In this document: positions 34,023 to 45,198 of the stretch, piece after piece
How the letters are laid out: each line of letters starts with the position of its first letter
Position numbering within the stretch: the stretch's first letter is position 1
NCBI GenBank assembly: GCA_973895155.1
Contig: OZ316892.1
Location: 13,950,001-14,014,000 of the forward strand
Length of the DNA: 64,000 nt
Reading direction: 5' to 3'
DNA from: Marsupella aquatica
Lineage: Eukaryota; Marchantiophyta
Notes under the pieces: generated by a model
Seen by the model: the letters and a program-made list of their open reading frames with translations, nothing else
What the model was told of the DNA's origin: nothing
Databases searched by the model: none
Program-made: the position numbers and the translations under genes

Positions 34023-35600
34023 ATGTTCGGCTCTGAAATCCCTCTCCCAACACAGGCTCGACAGCAGCAGGCACCTCTGTTTCACACGTTGCCTCAATCA
34101 GCTGCAGGGCATACCACTTCACGTGGGGATCATCATGAGGAAGCAGCTACTCCATACCACCCAGATCCTCTTCCGCCGTCTCCCGTGGTAGAAGCAGCAA
34201 CTCCCGTAGAAGTGGCCGCCGCCGCAGCAGCTGCAGCAGGGACAGAGGGATTAGCGTCCTCTCCATCGTCCCGAGACGAAACTATGTCTCACAACTCTGA
34301 ACCAGCCACTCCTTTAGTCGGTGTCCCCCCTCATTCCATGTCCACTGTGCTAGCTCTCGCAGCGCTGGCCAATCCCACTTCTCCTGACCCGAAGGCCACT
34401 GAGAATGGTCTAAGCTACGGAGGAGCTGCAAGTGAGGCCCTCGATGCCGAAGCAGAGGATGACAAGAAGCGCGAGAGGGAGCACAAGAAGAGGTCTAAGA
34501 ACTGGACCAGGCCTGAGACATTGAAGCTTATAAGGTTGAGAACGGAATTAGAGCCTCGGTTTGCGAAGAGTGGGCGGAAGACTGAGCTATGGGATGAGAT
34601 TGCCGAAGCACTTCAGCGGGAGAGAATTACGCGGGATGCGCAGCAATGCAGAGACAAGTGGGAAAAGCTGACTGCTGGTTACAAGGAGGTTAGGGACGGA
34701 GTAAAAGATAGGGAGGACAATCCGTTTTACGATGAGCTGCATCCCTTACTCTCAGGCAAATCGCTGAAGAGAGAACGAGAGAGAGAAAGAGACAAAGACG
34801 CCACCACCCCAGTGGGTGGCGCTGGGAAAGAGTATTCTTCGAAGGACTCGGCAGTGGATGGGGTGGCAAGAGACGTCGAAAAAGAGCTTCTACACAGAAG
34901 CGGTGCAGCAGCACGAGGGACTCAGAGTTATAAGGACGAAGACGACTTCGACGTAGACATGGAAGGGGGTGAGGCCAGAGCACCTTCAAGGAAGAAGAAG
35001 CGAGGCCCGAAGTTCATCACGGTGACCGACCTTGCTGCCGTACAGAGTCTTTTGGAGGCAGTAATAAACCGGCAACAGAGGTTCTTCAGAGACTTGCTAG
35101 ATTCGATGGAGAGGAAGGAGCAGTTGAGAGAGCAAATACGTCAGGAAAAAGAGGACAAATGGAGGGCCGAGGAACGAGCCCAACGAGGTATTTTTAACAA
35201 CGCCATGATCGTCCTGACGCAGAAACTAGTAGGTGATCGAGTCGGGTCTGCGGTGTTGGGCTCGGTGGGGCCTCTGGGGGTGGGTAGTCCGGAGGGCCTT
35301 CAGGGCCCGAAAAGACGGTCTAAGAACTGGAAGAGAGCTGAAGTGCTTCAACTCATCAAATTGCGAGGCGAGATGGATAATCGGTTTGCCAAATCTACAA
35401 GACGAGCAGCGCTCTGGGAAGAGTTAGCCGAATTGCTCGCCGCGCAAGGCATTAAGAGAGATGGCAAACAATGTCGGGAGAAATGGGACAAACTAATGGC
35501 AGAGTTCAAGGATGTCACTGACGGGAAGAGGGATCAGAGCGAGAGTCCGTACTTTGCTGAGTTGACAGCTATCGTAGGGCGGCCAGTCGAAGTCCCCTAG
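34023..35600 (+). CDS. GT-2-like trihelix transcription factor with two trihelix domains, intronless
   Basis: Nuclear DNA-binding protein of the plant trihelix (GT factor) family, 525 residues. The N terminus is Pro/Ala-rich with an Ala8 run (65-72). Trihelix 1 (about 157-228) shows the spaced tryptophans W161, W190 and W213; trihelix 2 (about 432-503) has W436, W465 and W488. Between them are a basic PSRKKKRGPK stretch (321-330), a likely nuclear signal, and a charged helical segment (about 340-402, FFRDLLDSMERKEQLR) matching the central coiled coil of GT-2 proteins. The two domains resemble each other strongly (RSKNW...RFAKS...LWxExAE). GT-2-type members usually bind GT elements in promoters. 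The start is the first ATG of the open frame. The exact subfamily and target genes are not resolved. Confidence 0.93.
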   Translation: MFGSEIPLPTQARQQQAPLFHTLPQSAAGHTTSRGDHHEEAATPYHPDPLPPSPVVEAATPVEVAAAAAAAAGTEGLASSPSSRDETMSHNSEPATPLVGVPPHSMSTVLALAALANPTSPDPKATENGLSYGGAASEALDAEAEDDKKREREHKKRSKNWTRPETLKLIRLRTELEPRFAKSGRKTELWDEIAEALQRERITRDAQQCRDKWEKLTAGYKEVRDGVKDREDNPFYDELHPLLSGKSLKRERERERDKDATTPVGGAGKEYSSKDSAVDGVARDVEKELLHRSGAAARGTQSYKDEDDFDVDMEGGEARAPSRKKKRGPKFITVTDLAAVQSLLEAVINRQQRFFRDLLDSMERKEQLREQIRQEKEDKWRAEERAQRGIFNNAMIVLTQKLVGDRVGSAVLGSVGPLGVGSPEGLQGPKRRSKNWKRAEVLQLIKLRGEMDNRFAKSTRRAALWEELAELLAAQGIKRDGKQCREKWDKLMAEFKDVTDGKRDQSESPYFAELTAIVGRPVEVP

Positions 35601-38600
35601 TCGAGCGCAGACTAGCCTGGCAGTCGGAGCGAGGGAAGCATAAGAACTTCCGGGGCTGGCATACAAAGGAAAGGAATGCCGACTTCGCAAAAGAAAGAGC
35701 AAAACTGTGACCTCGACTGGACATCGCTGCAGAAACAAGATAATACATTGCTTGAGGGTGGAGATAGGAATTTACATTAGTGTAGAATTCTTTCCGGGTA
35801 GAAACTAGAGAGAATGACTGGGCTGGAGGACTCTGTATAAGCTAAAGGTGGTAGATAACTCAAGTCCTCCACTTATCAGTGGTGTGTGAGGTGGAGGCCA
35901 TTTGTACAGTGGTGGTATTCTTAGGAACGTCGCGCTCTGCAACATACCATGACATACACTCAATTGAACCGGTAAAGCGCTCGACTCCTTAAAAGCATTG
36001 ACCAACCGTAGCTCCTGTGTTTCGTGCATTTTGTTGTTGAATTTGTTGTTGGGGAATCGGTGTCAATTCTATTTCCAGCAGACGGAGGGTACATGTCCTA
36101 CGTCTCCGGCAAGAACCGACCTAAAACTCAAAAGGACCTGAGTCCGAAAACAGAAGGCCAACAGTTGCCCGAAAGCATCCGACCACAGAGGTCACAATAG
36201 ATAAAGTGGTCCCTCCGGTGTACCAAATCACAATCTTAAAACCTTTCACAAATAGAATTCAATCTTGAATGCCGGTATCAGCTAATCTATGTATTTTACT
36301 GGTAACATAATGAAATCAACTTAGGTAAACTGCAGCCTCGGTTCAAACGATGCAGCTGTGGGATTGGCGGTAAAATGCACGAAGCATCGCTTACATCGGA
36401 GCGATAGGTGGATCTTTCCAGGTACATATGAAAGCAGCTCTTTATCTTTCTTCTTTGTTGGCATGTGCTGTATTGAGTTTGAGCTCTTCAATTTGTTGAT
36501 TACCTGTGTATAGTAGCTAGTGGCCGTGTTGCGGAGCAGTGCAGTAGTACCACTACGGCGCACTGAAAATTTCAGTATGGTGATTTCTGGGGTTCTGAGT
36601 CCACCAAACGCATTGTCATAGACGCTACAGTACTGTTTTCGCTGAAGTATGTTCCTGAAGTAGCCCTTAGCCATTTTCATTTGGCGTCGGAACAGAAAAC
36701 ATTTCAAAAACATGTTGGTGCTCTGTGCCGCACGCATTTAGGGACCGAACGAGTTTCTTCGCAGAAGGATGAATTGGTGGATCGTACCTAATGGCTACCC
36801 GCCAAAACTAGAGTTAGACACATGGACTCAAGTGGCAGAGTCAGCGACAGATGAAAACATGGGATGGGGAAGAAGAGAAAAAAGTTCGGTTACATATTCG
36901 TCGCAATCTACATTAGTTTAGGCAGCACCCTTTGGATATTAACGTGCGCAAATGTTGCATTAATCCAGAGCTACGGAGGGCGAGGTCTAAGAATCGAGGT
37001 CTAAGCAGTTTACGATTTATTGAGCTCCCAGCATTTCGACGGAGATATCGGACAAAGTGCCAGACCACAACAAGGCCGGTCTATCCTCTCATTCGCTAGA
37101 AGGGTCCAAGTATCCACAGATTCGTCTATTTCAGGGGAGAACTCGGAATTTGCACCGCCTTTTCGCAGCCCAGACTTTGCGCTCGACAATAGAAGAGACG
37201 GACTATGGTACTTCTGTTTCAAGGGTGCTTTACAGCCCATGTCCGACTGTCGAGGCTAGCTCGGACAAAGGAAGCGTAAGGCATTCTCATGTGCTGTCAT
37301 TATTACGGTCTTTCCGGGTCTCAATTTGAAAAGATTCAACGATGATCTCAATATGTGTCGCCGATCAGTGTTCCCACCCTGTTGCCTGTACTGGATCGAA
37401 TAGCTTCTCGGGCACTTCACGAGCTCCCTGCTCTAGTCATGCGTCATTCAGCATCCAGCGCCATAGAAGTTTTAGGATGGTGCGCCTCGAGTTCACCAGC
37501 ACTGATTCAGAAAAAAGTCGCGCAAAGTGTTGGGATATGCGTACTTGTGACAGAAGAGAAGCGAGACGCTCTTTTCGATCTAGTCCTTTACTGAATTCAA
37601 TTGTGGGTGATGTTGAGGAGCTGGCCGGGCACCATTTGGATCATGGTATGCTTATATTGTTTGTGTATGAATGTATGTGATTGATCCTCATGCTAGTATT
37701 GTCACAACCTGAGTTTTGATTACGGTTTTCGAGAAGTAGGGTTGGGTGGAAACTGTCTCTTCAACTGGAAGGGGAGATTTGGCGAGTGGGACTAAGCGAC
37801 ATTCTGTGAGTTGAGTTTGGTAGAGTAAGGTTACTGGCCTTTCCAACTGTTAGCTGATAGGGAGGATTGGCCAGTGGACCTCCTCGGAGTTAGGTTCAGG
37901 TGGCGATTGCGTGGCTGCTTGTGGTGGGAAAATTGGCGATCAGGTGTAGAGAAGTGCACTTGGCGAGAGTGTTGCAATGAGTGCACGCTCCTCCAAATGT
38001 TGAGTGACACCCTGCTTCACACGTTGGAAGGTTGCAGCTCCCTCTGCACCAAAACTCACCTACCTCATTGACTCTTGCTTAATTCTCCAACCACTCTTAA
38101 ATTTTCATACAGCAAATTCTTGATGGACGCTGCTGTTCACCCATCCACGGCATGCGAAAGGGATTGCGAGAGACACGCTCTTGCCAAAAATGCCTCCCAG
38201 TCAACCATTGGTTTGCGCTAGGACAACAAGTGGAAAATTGTTGTTACATGAACCTACTGGATGGTCGGTCCTCTTCACACCTAAATGAGCATTCCATTTC
38301 AGGACTTTACGAAAGAAAACTACGCCTAAATCTCAATGTTGGGTCCTGAACATCTCAATAACTTTAGACCACCTCTGAAATTTTGGAAATTTTTTTCTCC
38401 CGTCCACATCATCATTTTTGGGGTTTATTGATTCACATGTAGGATGGTCGTTCACCCATGTAGTAAATTTCTCGGTGTAACTTTGTTACAATTATCTTGC
38501 CTTCCTCTCACCGGAATTATGATGGAGTGGCCAAGTAACAGTGTCACATAGTAGACTTCGGAGGGGTATTTTTGTAGTTAAATAAAGTTGAAGGGTACTT

Positions 38601-40454
38601 TGTGGCAAGTTGTAATGGCAACTTGATAAATTTCTCTTAAAAAATACACTGGTGCGCAATGTCTGCTGACAGTCAGGTACAGAGCGGACCAAACTGGTTC
38701 CAATCGTACAGTACTTGTTTGTGCGCGGGGAAAATAGTGTTCCTCACGGGCTGGCAGGTTAAGTCTTCACTGTGTATCGGATCTCAGGACTTCGTAAACG
38801 CAGCTTTAGTTTTGAAACAGATGTCAGGATGTATTGCTTTTCTTGGTTTTCCCCCCGGAAATATCACATCCGCGACATGCTACTTTTAATTACCAGAAAC
38901 TACGCTGCCTACATGCTCGAAGTTCATGTGACTCTGCCAAGATATTTGAATAATTGCCAAGTAGTCGAGCTTGAATCTATTCTTTGACTCGGGAAGATTG
39001 GCCTCAATGATAACTTTTTTGGGGGATAACACAAAAGTCCACGAACTTACAGTCGAATCTCGCTATGTCCATGCCGCCGGATGTAGAACGTCAGGATACT
39101 CTCACCAATGTTTCAAATCCGTCATTTTAGTCGGAAACCTGTTCAACTTGGTCAGAGTGACTGATGATCAACTGTTTAGTTTACCCTCTACTGACAATGT
39201 GGATATTTGCTGCAGGTAGCAGATATTACAATTTCAGCACCCTCGCTTCCTCCACGGTCTTAGAAAAAATTGAGTGTTTGAACGTCCTTGCTCTTTGTGT
39301 GAGGACACATTGACCAACCACTTTCTCATGTTGTGGCTTATCCTGACAAGTTTAGCAGGTATCCACTTAAGCGATTTCCTACAGTAGTTATTCGCTCCAT
39401 CTCCACTTAGAACTGCCTGTTTTTTCCTTTTAGAACATATTTGAGAATTTTAGTGATGAATGCACAATTTATAGCAGTATTGTCTGCACGTTATCAAAAG
39501 GTGTCGCGGGAAGATTTAAAGACTAGACTAGAAACGAGATCATGTCATAGATCTTGATCTGCCATCACCTTTAGGGACCCTAGTTCACAGACTCTAGGGC
39601 TGAAATGTCAACCCGTTCTCTATGCGTTGCCTGTCATCCTCAACAGGCCGTTTGCCTTGCCACTAAGCTATGGTTATCGTGTCGTGGCTCTGGCCCACAG
39701 TGATGCGTGTTATTCCTCTACTACAGGAAGCGGTGAGTGCTGCAACGGTAGCAAAGGATTGTCTGATGCTGTGAGTAGGGTGGCAGCCAGTGGCGCTGTT
39801 GCAAAATGGGGTCGTCTAAACGTTGTACGGCGCACTGGAGAGCTGGAGAGGGTGTGGACCAGAACTGTTAAAAGAACTTGCAAATGTGTTCATTACGAAA
39901 TCCTTTTTTATGATGCAACAGTGTACAACAAGTAAGTCACGCTAGAGCAGATCCATAAGTATACTAAGCAGTTACAGGAGACTTTGTACCAGGAGGCGAG
40001 AGTGGTCCACCGAAGCTCATACCTCTGATTTTGGATGAGAAGGACCGTGCCTGATTATCCGATGTGCAGCTGGCTATTAAATCCGACGACAGTCCAGAGC
40101 CCCAAGCCAACATGAGAATCAAGTATTCAAACAAAGAAGGCAACGGTGCGACATTTGATGTATTGTCTGAATACTGAGAACAAAACGTAAAACCTTTGAG
40201 AAGTTTGCATCCGATCAGAAATATAAAGCTCATTCAACTCATCAACTCCACAAAACGAGAGAATACCACCAAAACAAGTTTCTACGTTAGTTCCAGTGCG
40301 CTCCTGACGACAGTAACCTTGAGAAATCATTATTCGTAGAACCGGTGAAACCATAGCTTCAAGAATCAGGGTATTTTCCCACTGTACAGAGACCAAAAAA
40401 CGACTTGGCCATATATTCGCTCCTGGGTACAACTCTTCTCGTGGCATTCAATCC
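35601..40454. other. Gene-free 4.9-kb stretch
   Basis: No recognised gene between the trihelix and AP-3 delta genes. The near part should contain the trihelix 3' UTR, the far part that of AP-3 delta (convergent, minus strand). Open frames at plus 37355-37594, plus 39627-39935 and minus 36321-36737 have no homology I can name; the first has a protein-like composition and may be a decayed gene fragment. Confidence 0.45.
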
Positions 40455-43400
40455 TCAATGTGTAACCTCACAATCTGGCGAAGCCCCGATATCATCGAGC
40501 TTCTTCAAAAGGCTTGTTCCTTTATGACTTCGAGACCGTCTGGGCCTTGGTCTTCCTTTGGAACTTCGTGGCAGTTCGCTTGCTTGAGGCTCGTACACAG
40601 CAGAAGCTGGACTACTACTTGATATTGTTTCCTTTTCATGAGTATGATGCCTATGATGTCTACTCATGGGCTTCATCGTCCCCTCGGGTCCTTGTCCTTC
40701 ATTTGATAGCTTTTCGTCCTCTGCAAGCAACACAGATCTTTCACCTCGTCCATCTTTGACTCTCGGCGATGGCAAACTGTTATCCCTATCCGAAAGCCTC
40801 GACAAACGACTGCTATGCTGAGTTGTTGTAGCCCGTTGGTGCTTGTGGGAAGTTGGCCGAGACCCCCCACCCCCTGAAAGCACGTCTATAATGGCACTGG
40901 AGATAAAATCATCCTTGAGGTCTTTATGCTTAACCTTTAAGGATGACTGCTTCATAGGATTATCATCTTCACCATCCAACGAGATCACGACCGGTCTTGC
41001 CTTCGACCGGATTGGCTGCGTCGAGCCTTCTCCTAGAGGTATGGACCCCCCCGTGGAATGTGCACGAAGAAGTGATTGCTCGGAATCTCGATATGTCACT
41101 ACAGGAGGGGGGTATTCAAAAGATTTATTCGCTACTGACTTTCCTTCACTAGGAAGATAGAAATTCTGATGACGTTGCCGATGTTGTGCCAACAGCGCTG
41201 AACTCTCTCCAAGTCCTGACGACGGGCTGCTCTCACCCTGAAAAGAGAAAACGTTTCGTCCTTCCCTAAATTCGTGGAAAGCTGCTTCTCCTTCGATCAC
41301 AACACTATCATCTACTGCGTCGTCTCTATCTCTTGGGTTCGGTGGTCCTAAAGAATCCAGGTTTTCCAGAATTAGCCCCTCGGGAGCAGTTACTTTGCCC
41401 TGCGCATGCAAAGACACTGGACTAAAGTCCACGGTAAGGACCCCGTGCAGCGCAACCAACAGACCATCCAGTACTCGATCTTTTGAAGAATTTTGTCTTT
41501 CGTCAGAGGGGTACGCAAAGCTAGTAGAAATGTCGTCCTTGATGACTTGAAGCAGGCCGAGCAGATTGCAAGCCCTTTCCTGAATTTCGACATCCGAACT
41601 TTTCCCCAATGCTGTCATGCTCTCTGCAATTAATTGGAACGTGGGATCCAAAAACCCAAGGAAACCTGTTTGTTGCTCCATCTTCACATTTGTTATATCT
41701 TTCTCTGCAGCAGCACCTATTCCACTTCCTTCTTTCAAGAAATTCACAGCACTACTGTTATCCTGAAAATCATGTAGTGATGGTTTTACCCTTTGCCGTT
41801 CCTTTGTTTGAGTCTTCTGCTCTAAATTGCTCGTCGATGGATCTCCAGGGCTCTGCAGTGTTTCGAAATCTCCTTCTGATCCCTCCAATTCTACTACAGG
41901 CGAAGATTGTCTGACAGCAGTATGCTCTGCCCGCTCTAAGAAATCTCCATCACCACCAGATAATTTCTCAGTAAGAGTATGAGTGGAGTCTGCCATGCCT
42001 GTGGTGTTAATTGACAACACTTTGCCACCATCAACAAAACGTCTTGGCCAGGAATGAACAAAAACTTTCAAGAATGCCTGTACATAAAGGGCACGCACAG
42101 ACGCAGGTAAAGACACGGCTCGTGGCTGAAGAAGAGCTTGGACTAATTCAGAGGGATCAACAGAGCAGGCAACATTATACTCTCCTGCAATCCATGCCGC
42201 AGCTTTGAGCACCCCTTGAACAGATCCAGAAGCACGATCTCGATCCAACAGGGGACCATCCAAGAGCAAATCTCGCCCTGCTCTCAAAACATCAGCAGTC
42301 GCCTCCTTAACTCTGAGCCCAATATCAACGAGCTGCCGCCCTATCTCATCTCCATTGCCACGGTCACAATTAGGAATGCGAGCCATCTCCGTAAGGCTGG
42401 ACACATACCATGAAAAGTCTGAAATCAAGAGGTAATCATCAGCGCTACAGGTCGACAGAATGTTGGACAAGATCTCGTTGCATGAGTCTGCATCAGACTT
42501 AAATGCACACTGCAGCAAGACATGGACAGTGGGTATCACATTGTCCTCATCAATCATCCCAATAATAAGGCGGCGAGCACCCTTCTGAATGCTGGGGTCC
42601 CTATGATTGAGGCACTTGGAAATGGCCTCATTGTTCCTTTCTAAAGCCCAGGGGTGGACAGGCATCAGATTCGCGAGAGCCCGGAGGCACAAGTACTTCA
42701 CGTTTGTGTCATCCTCTTTGAGAAGCTCGGTCAGTTTCTCCACGCACAACAGCACGGCCCCTTTCTGTTGTGTCAAGCCAGAGCTCACTGCTTGAATGCA
42801 CTCCAGTAGCAAAGACGTGGCCCGTGAATCCCTCATGATGTTGCAAATCGGTTCCTCAATCTTCTTCCCGAGTCGGGGCTCGAGAGAGACCAGCGACCCT
42901 AACATTTTGACAAGCTTGATGCATAGCCAAGTGCTTGGATTGCGAACGAGAAGGTTATACAATTCGGGAGCCAGCGGAAGGAATGGCTTTGGATCTTTCA
43001 TTGCCAAATCACAGAGCAGGCTTATGGCTGCTGTGACGACCGAGGGATCGGTATCGCTGAGTTTCTCGATTAAACGTTTGAGCGCCACTCTGATGGCGTC
43101 CGGGTATTGAGTGAAGACGCGCGATAGAGCGACTGTAGCTTTTTTCTTGACAAATGCTCGACTGCCGCCAAGGATGTTGAACAGCTCGGGCAACAGGTCC
43201 CGCGCAAGGTCGGCCGTGGCGACGCGGCTGAGGCACTCGATGGCCAGACTGGCTTCATGATCGCTCTTTCCGCCGAAATCTTTGCGCAGGAGATTGGTGA
43301 TCAAGAGGAGAACGTCCGTCGACTCGTTGAAGCTCTGAGATGCAGCCAAATAGCCGAGTTTCTTGACGGAGAACTTCGGCATGCTCATAACCTCTACGAC

Positions 43401-43664
43401 GTGGAACGCGGCCCAGTCCATGTCCGTCCCCTGCAGCATGTTCAGGTAGGTGAGTTTCTGCAGGGCCACAGCTTTGGTGTTCACGTCCGTCGACTTAATT
43501 TCTCTCCTGATCTCATCCAGCACTTTGGAGAGAAACGCGGCCTCGCCTATCATCTGCACCCGTAACCCCTTGACCACATCTTCCAAGCTCCGCTGAAAAA
43601 ACGATTCGATGATTGTAGCAGCCATTTTGCCGCGGCCTCCTCTTCCAACAGCCTCTCCGAACAT
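40455..43664 (-). CDS. AP-3 complex subunit delta (delta-adaptin), intronless
   Basis: Large subunit of the AP-3 adaptor, which sorts cargo into vesicles bound for vacuole and lysosome-like compartments at the trans-Golgi/endosome membrane. 1,069 residues in one frame, as in other land plants, where this gene also lacks introns. The N-terminal part is the adaptin helical-repeat domain: FFQRSLEDVVKGLR, DEIRREIKSTD, TYLNMLQGTDMDWAAFHVVE, LAIECLSRVATADLARDL and FVKKKA are family blocks. A long low-complexity hinge follows, then SSALLAQHRQRH, KARPVVISLDGEDD and a basic Arg/Ser-rich tail. Two starts are possible, M1 or M14 (43625, MAATIIESFF); M14 better matches the family N terminus. Confidence 0.96.
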   Translation of the reverse strand: MFGEAVGRGGRGKMAATIIESFFQRSLEDVVKGLRVQMIGEAAFLSKVLDEIRREIKSTDVNTKAVALQKLTYLNMLQGTDMDWAAFHVVEVMSMPKFSVKKLGYLAASQSFNESTDVLLLITNLLRKDFGGKSDHEASLAIECLSRVATADLARDLLPELFNILGGSRAFVKKKATVALSRVFTQYPDAIRVALKRLIEKLSDTDPSVVTAAISLLCDLAMKDPKPFLPLAPELYNLLVRNPSTWLCIKLVKMLGSLVSLEPRLGKKIEEPICNIMRDSRATSLLLECIQAVSSGLTQQKGAVLLCVEKLTELLKEDDTNVKYLCLRALANLMPVHPWALERNNEAISKCLNHRDPSIQKGARRLIIGMIDEDNVIPTVHVLLQCAFKSDADSCNEILSNILSTCSADDYLLISDFSWYVSSLTEMARIPNCDRGNGDEIGRQLVDIGLRVKEATADVLRAGRDLLLDGPLLDRDRASGSVQGVLKAAAWIAGEYNVACSVDPSELVQALLQPRAVSLPASVRALYVQAFLKVFVHSWPRRFVDGGKVLSINTTGMADSTHTLTEKLSGGDGDFLERAEHTAVRQSSPVVELEGSEGDFETLQSPGDPSTSNLEQKTQTKERQRVKPSLHDFQDNSSAVNFLKEGSGIGAAAEKDITNVKMEQQTGFLGFLDPTFQLIAESMTALGKSSDVEIQERACNLLGLLQVIKDDISTSFAYPSDERQNSSKDRVLDGLLVALHGVLTVDFSPVSLHAQGKVTAPEGLILENLDSLGPPNPRDRDDAVDDSVVIEGEAAFHEFREGRNVFSFQGESSPSSGLGESSALLAQHRQRHQNFYLPSEGKSVANKSFEYPPPVVTYRDSEQSLLRAHSTGGSIPLGEGSTQPIRSKARPVVISLDGEDDNPMKQSSLKVKHKDLKDDFISSAIIDVLSGGGGSRPTSHKHQRATTTQHSSRLSRLSDRDNSLPSPRVKDGRGERSVLLAEDEKLSNEGQGPEGTMKPMSRHHRHHTHEKETISSSSPASAVYEPQASELPRSSKGRPRPRRSRSHKGTSLLKKLDDIGASPDCEVTH

Positions 43665-44280
43665 CCACCCACTTCTTTCCTGTCAGCTCGGCAGTCTCGG
43701 TCTTCAACAATCCCCCCATAGCTTCGAATTCATGAACGAAGTACTTCGAATGTGAACTGATTCCCAAACAGGGGCAAGCGAGGAGGGGTACATCACGGCC
43801 AAAGCCCAATCGTGCAAAGTCAGTGCAAAGACACTAAACTAGAAATTGAACTAAAAGCCTGTGAGACCTAAAACTCTATGTACAGATGTGCTCTGTTTCT
43901 GTTTCTGTTTCTCTCTGTGAGTCTCTGTGACAGGACCACATCTCAATTCACGGAGTTCGATGTAAACTCTCATGACGCCTTCTTTCTAGTGCCGACGATT
44001 GTCGTACTCTCCCAATTTTCGCGTCCCCACCACAGACGCAGACGATCTCAAGCCTTCTTTCTTCAGAGCTGACCAGTCGCGTCGTCGTTGCCCAGAATTT
44101 GAGAACGTTTTAGAGCTTCGAGGTTTTCATGATTTTCGCGACGGAGCTCTCCCGCTGCTGTTGTGGGTGCATCGATCAAAGGTGAAAACTGAAAAGGCAT
44201 GCCTGGGACTGAATATGGAGTCGAGGACGATGTCGGACACAAACATCTCTGTTCTTTTGTTTACTCATTTACTACTCCCC

Positions 44281-44850
44281 CAATAGTTGCCTCTCAAAGC
44301 TGGGTCATTAGTGTGGTCCCCAATAGGTGCCTCTCAAAGCTGGGTCCAAGTTAGTGAAAGTTATGGATTTGTGGTGTTAAGTAAACTCAACACCAGTCAT
44401 GTGAATTTTGTACTACTAATTTTTGCATAGCACTAATCATAGTGAGCAGTGTAGGTGACTTAATTCTCAATGAATAAAATTTGCCTATAGTAGGCTTCCT
44501 GGTAGGCTCATTTTACTGATCTTTCCAAATAGTTTCTAACAAAGAACCCCAAAAAATTAGGCTCCACTGGATATTGAAGGAGCCACTCAATGCCCAAAAA
44601 CTTCCAAAAGTGCAAAGTGTGGATAGTGAGTACATGGCTTATCAATTCTTCATGAAAACTAGAGATAATATTTAGTAAAAAACACCTTAGGAATAATTGA
44701 TTCAGTTAAATATCAAGGGAGATATTCAAGATCAAACTTGGTTGTTAACAACTTTTTGGAAACCATAACCTCAAGGGTATAAGGAGTGAAGGTGTAAAAG
44801 GTGTCACAATTCATGAGTGAAGGTGTAAAAGGTGTCACAGTTCATGGGTT
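44281..44850 (+). repeat. Two short tandem duplications
   Basis: A ~40-bp unit (CCCAATAG...CTCTCAAAGCTGGGTC) occurs twice at 44280-44347. A ~32-bp unit (GAGTGAAGGTGTAAAAGG...) occurs twice at 44783-44845. The inverted-repeat arm lies between them. Confidence 0.75.
44373..44660 (+). repeat. Left arm of a long inverted repeat
   Basis: Reverse-complementary, with small differences, to 47401-47701. The outer end is itself a small dyad (GGTGTT-10 nt-AACACC). Within the arm, the block ending CAGTGTA at about 44453 resembles the terminal repeat of the MITE at 29564, so MITE-derived sequence is part of the arm. Confidence 0.85.
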
Positions 44851-45198
44851 TGGAAACCACAAAGCAGTGTGAGTGAAAGTTCAAAGGGCGTAAAGGTCCA
44901 TGGAGGTTGCATGGTTTGCGGGCTGGGTCCATGGGAGCATTATGTTCTCATACTCTAGAAAATGGCGGAATAGTATTGTAATTAATTGGAAATCTTGTCG
45001 ACTGCAGGGCTATGGCAGAAATGTAGTCGTCTTCCTCTCGATCCACAGCACTTTCTTCCTCACCTTGCGGCCCAGAATGTCTTGCTATTTGCAATTGAGT
45101 CTTGGCGTTGGCACCGGGCAACGCCATTGAGCTGAGCGAGAGCAGCAGCAGGAATACTCACAGAATCGGAATTTGTGCGAGCAGTGAGGACTGGCGTT

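Larger units (their letters stand above)
43665..45198. promoter_or_regulatory. Divergent intergenic region between AP-3 delta and the ICMT-like gene
   Basis: About 1.5 kb separates the two divergent start codons and should hold both promoters. It also contains a tandem duplication of a CAATA(G)xTGCCTCTCAAAGC block (44281 and 44321), another of GAGTGAAGGTGTAAAAGG (44783 and 44815), and the left arm of the long inverted repeat. No TATA box can be assigned with confidence. Confidence 0.5.

Noticed and set aside
40514-43565. Plus-strand frames of 60-105 residues inside AP-3 delta
   Set aside because: They are shadows of a conserved 1,069-residue coding frame on the other strand.
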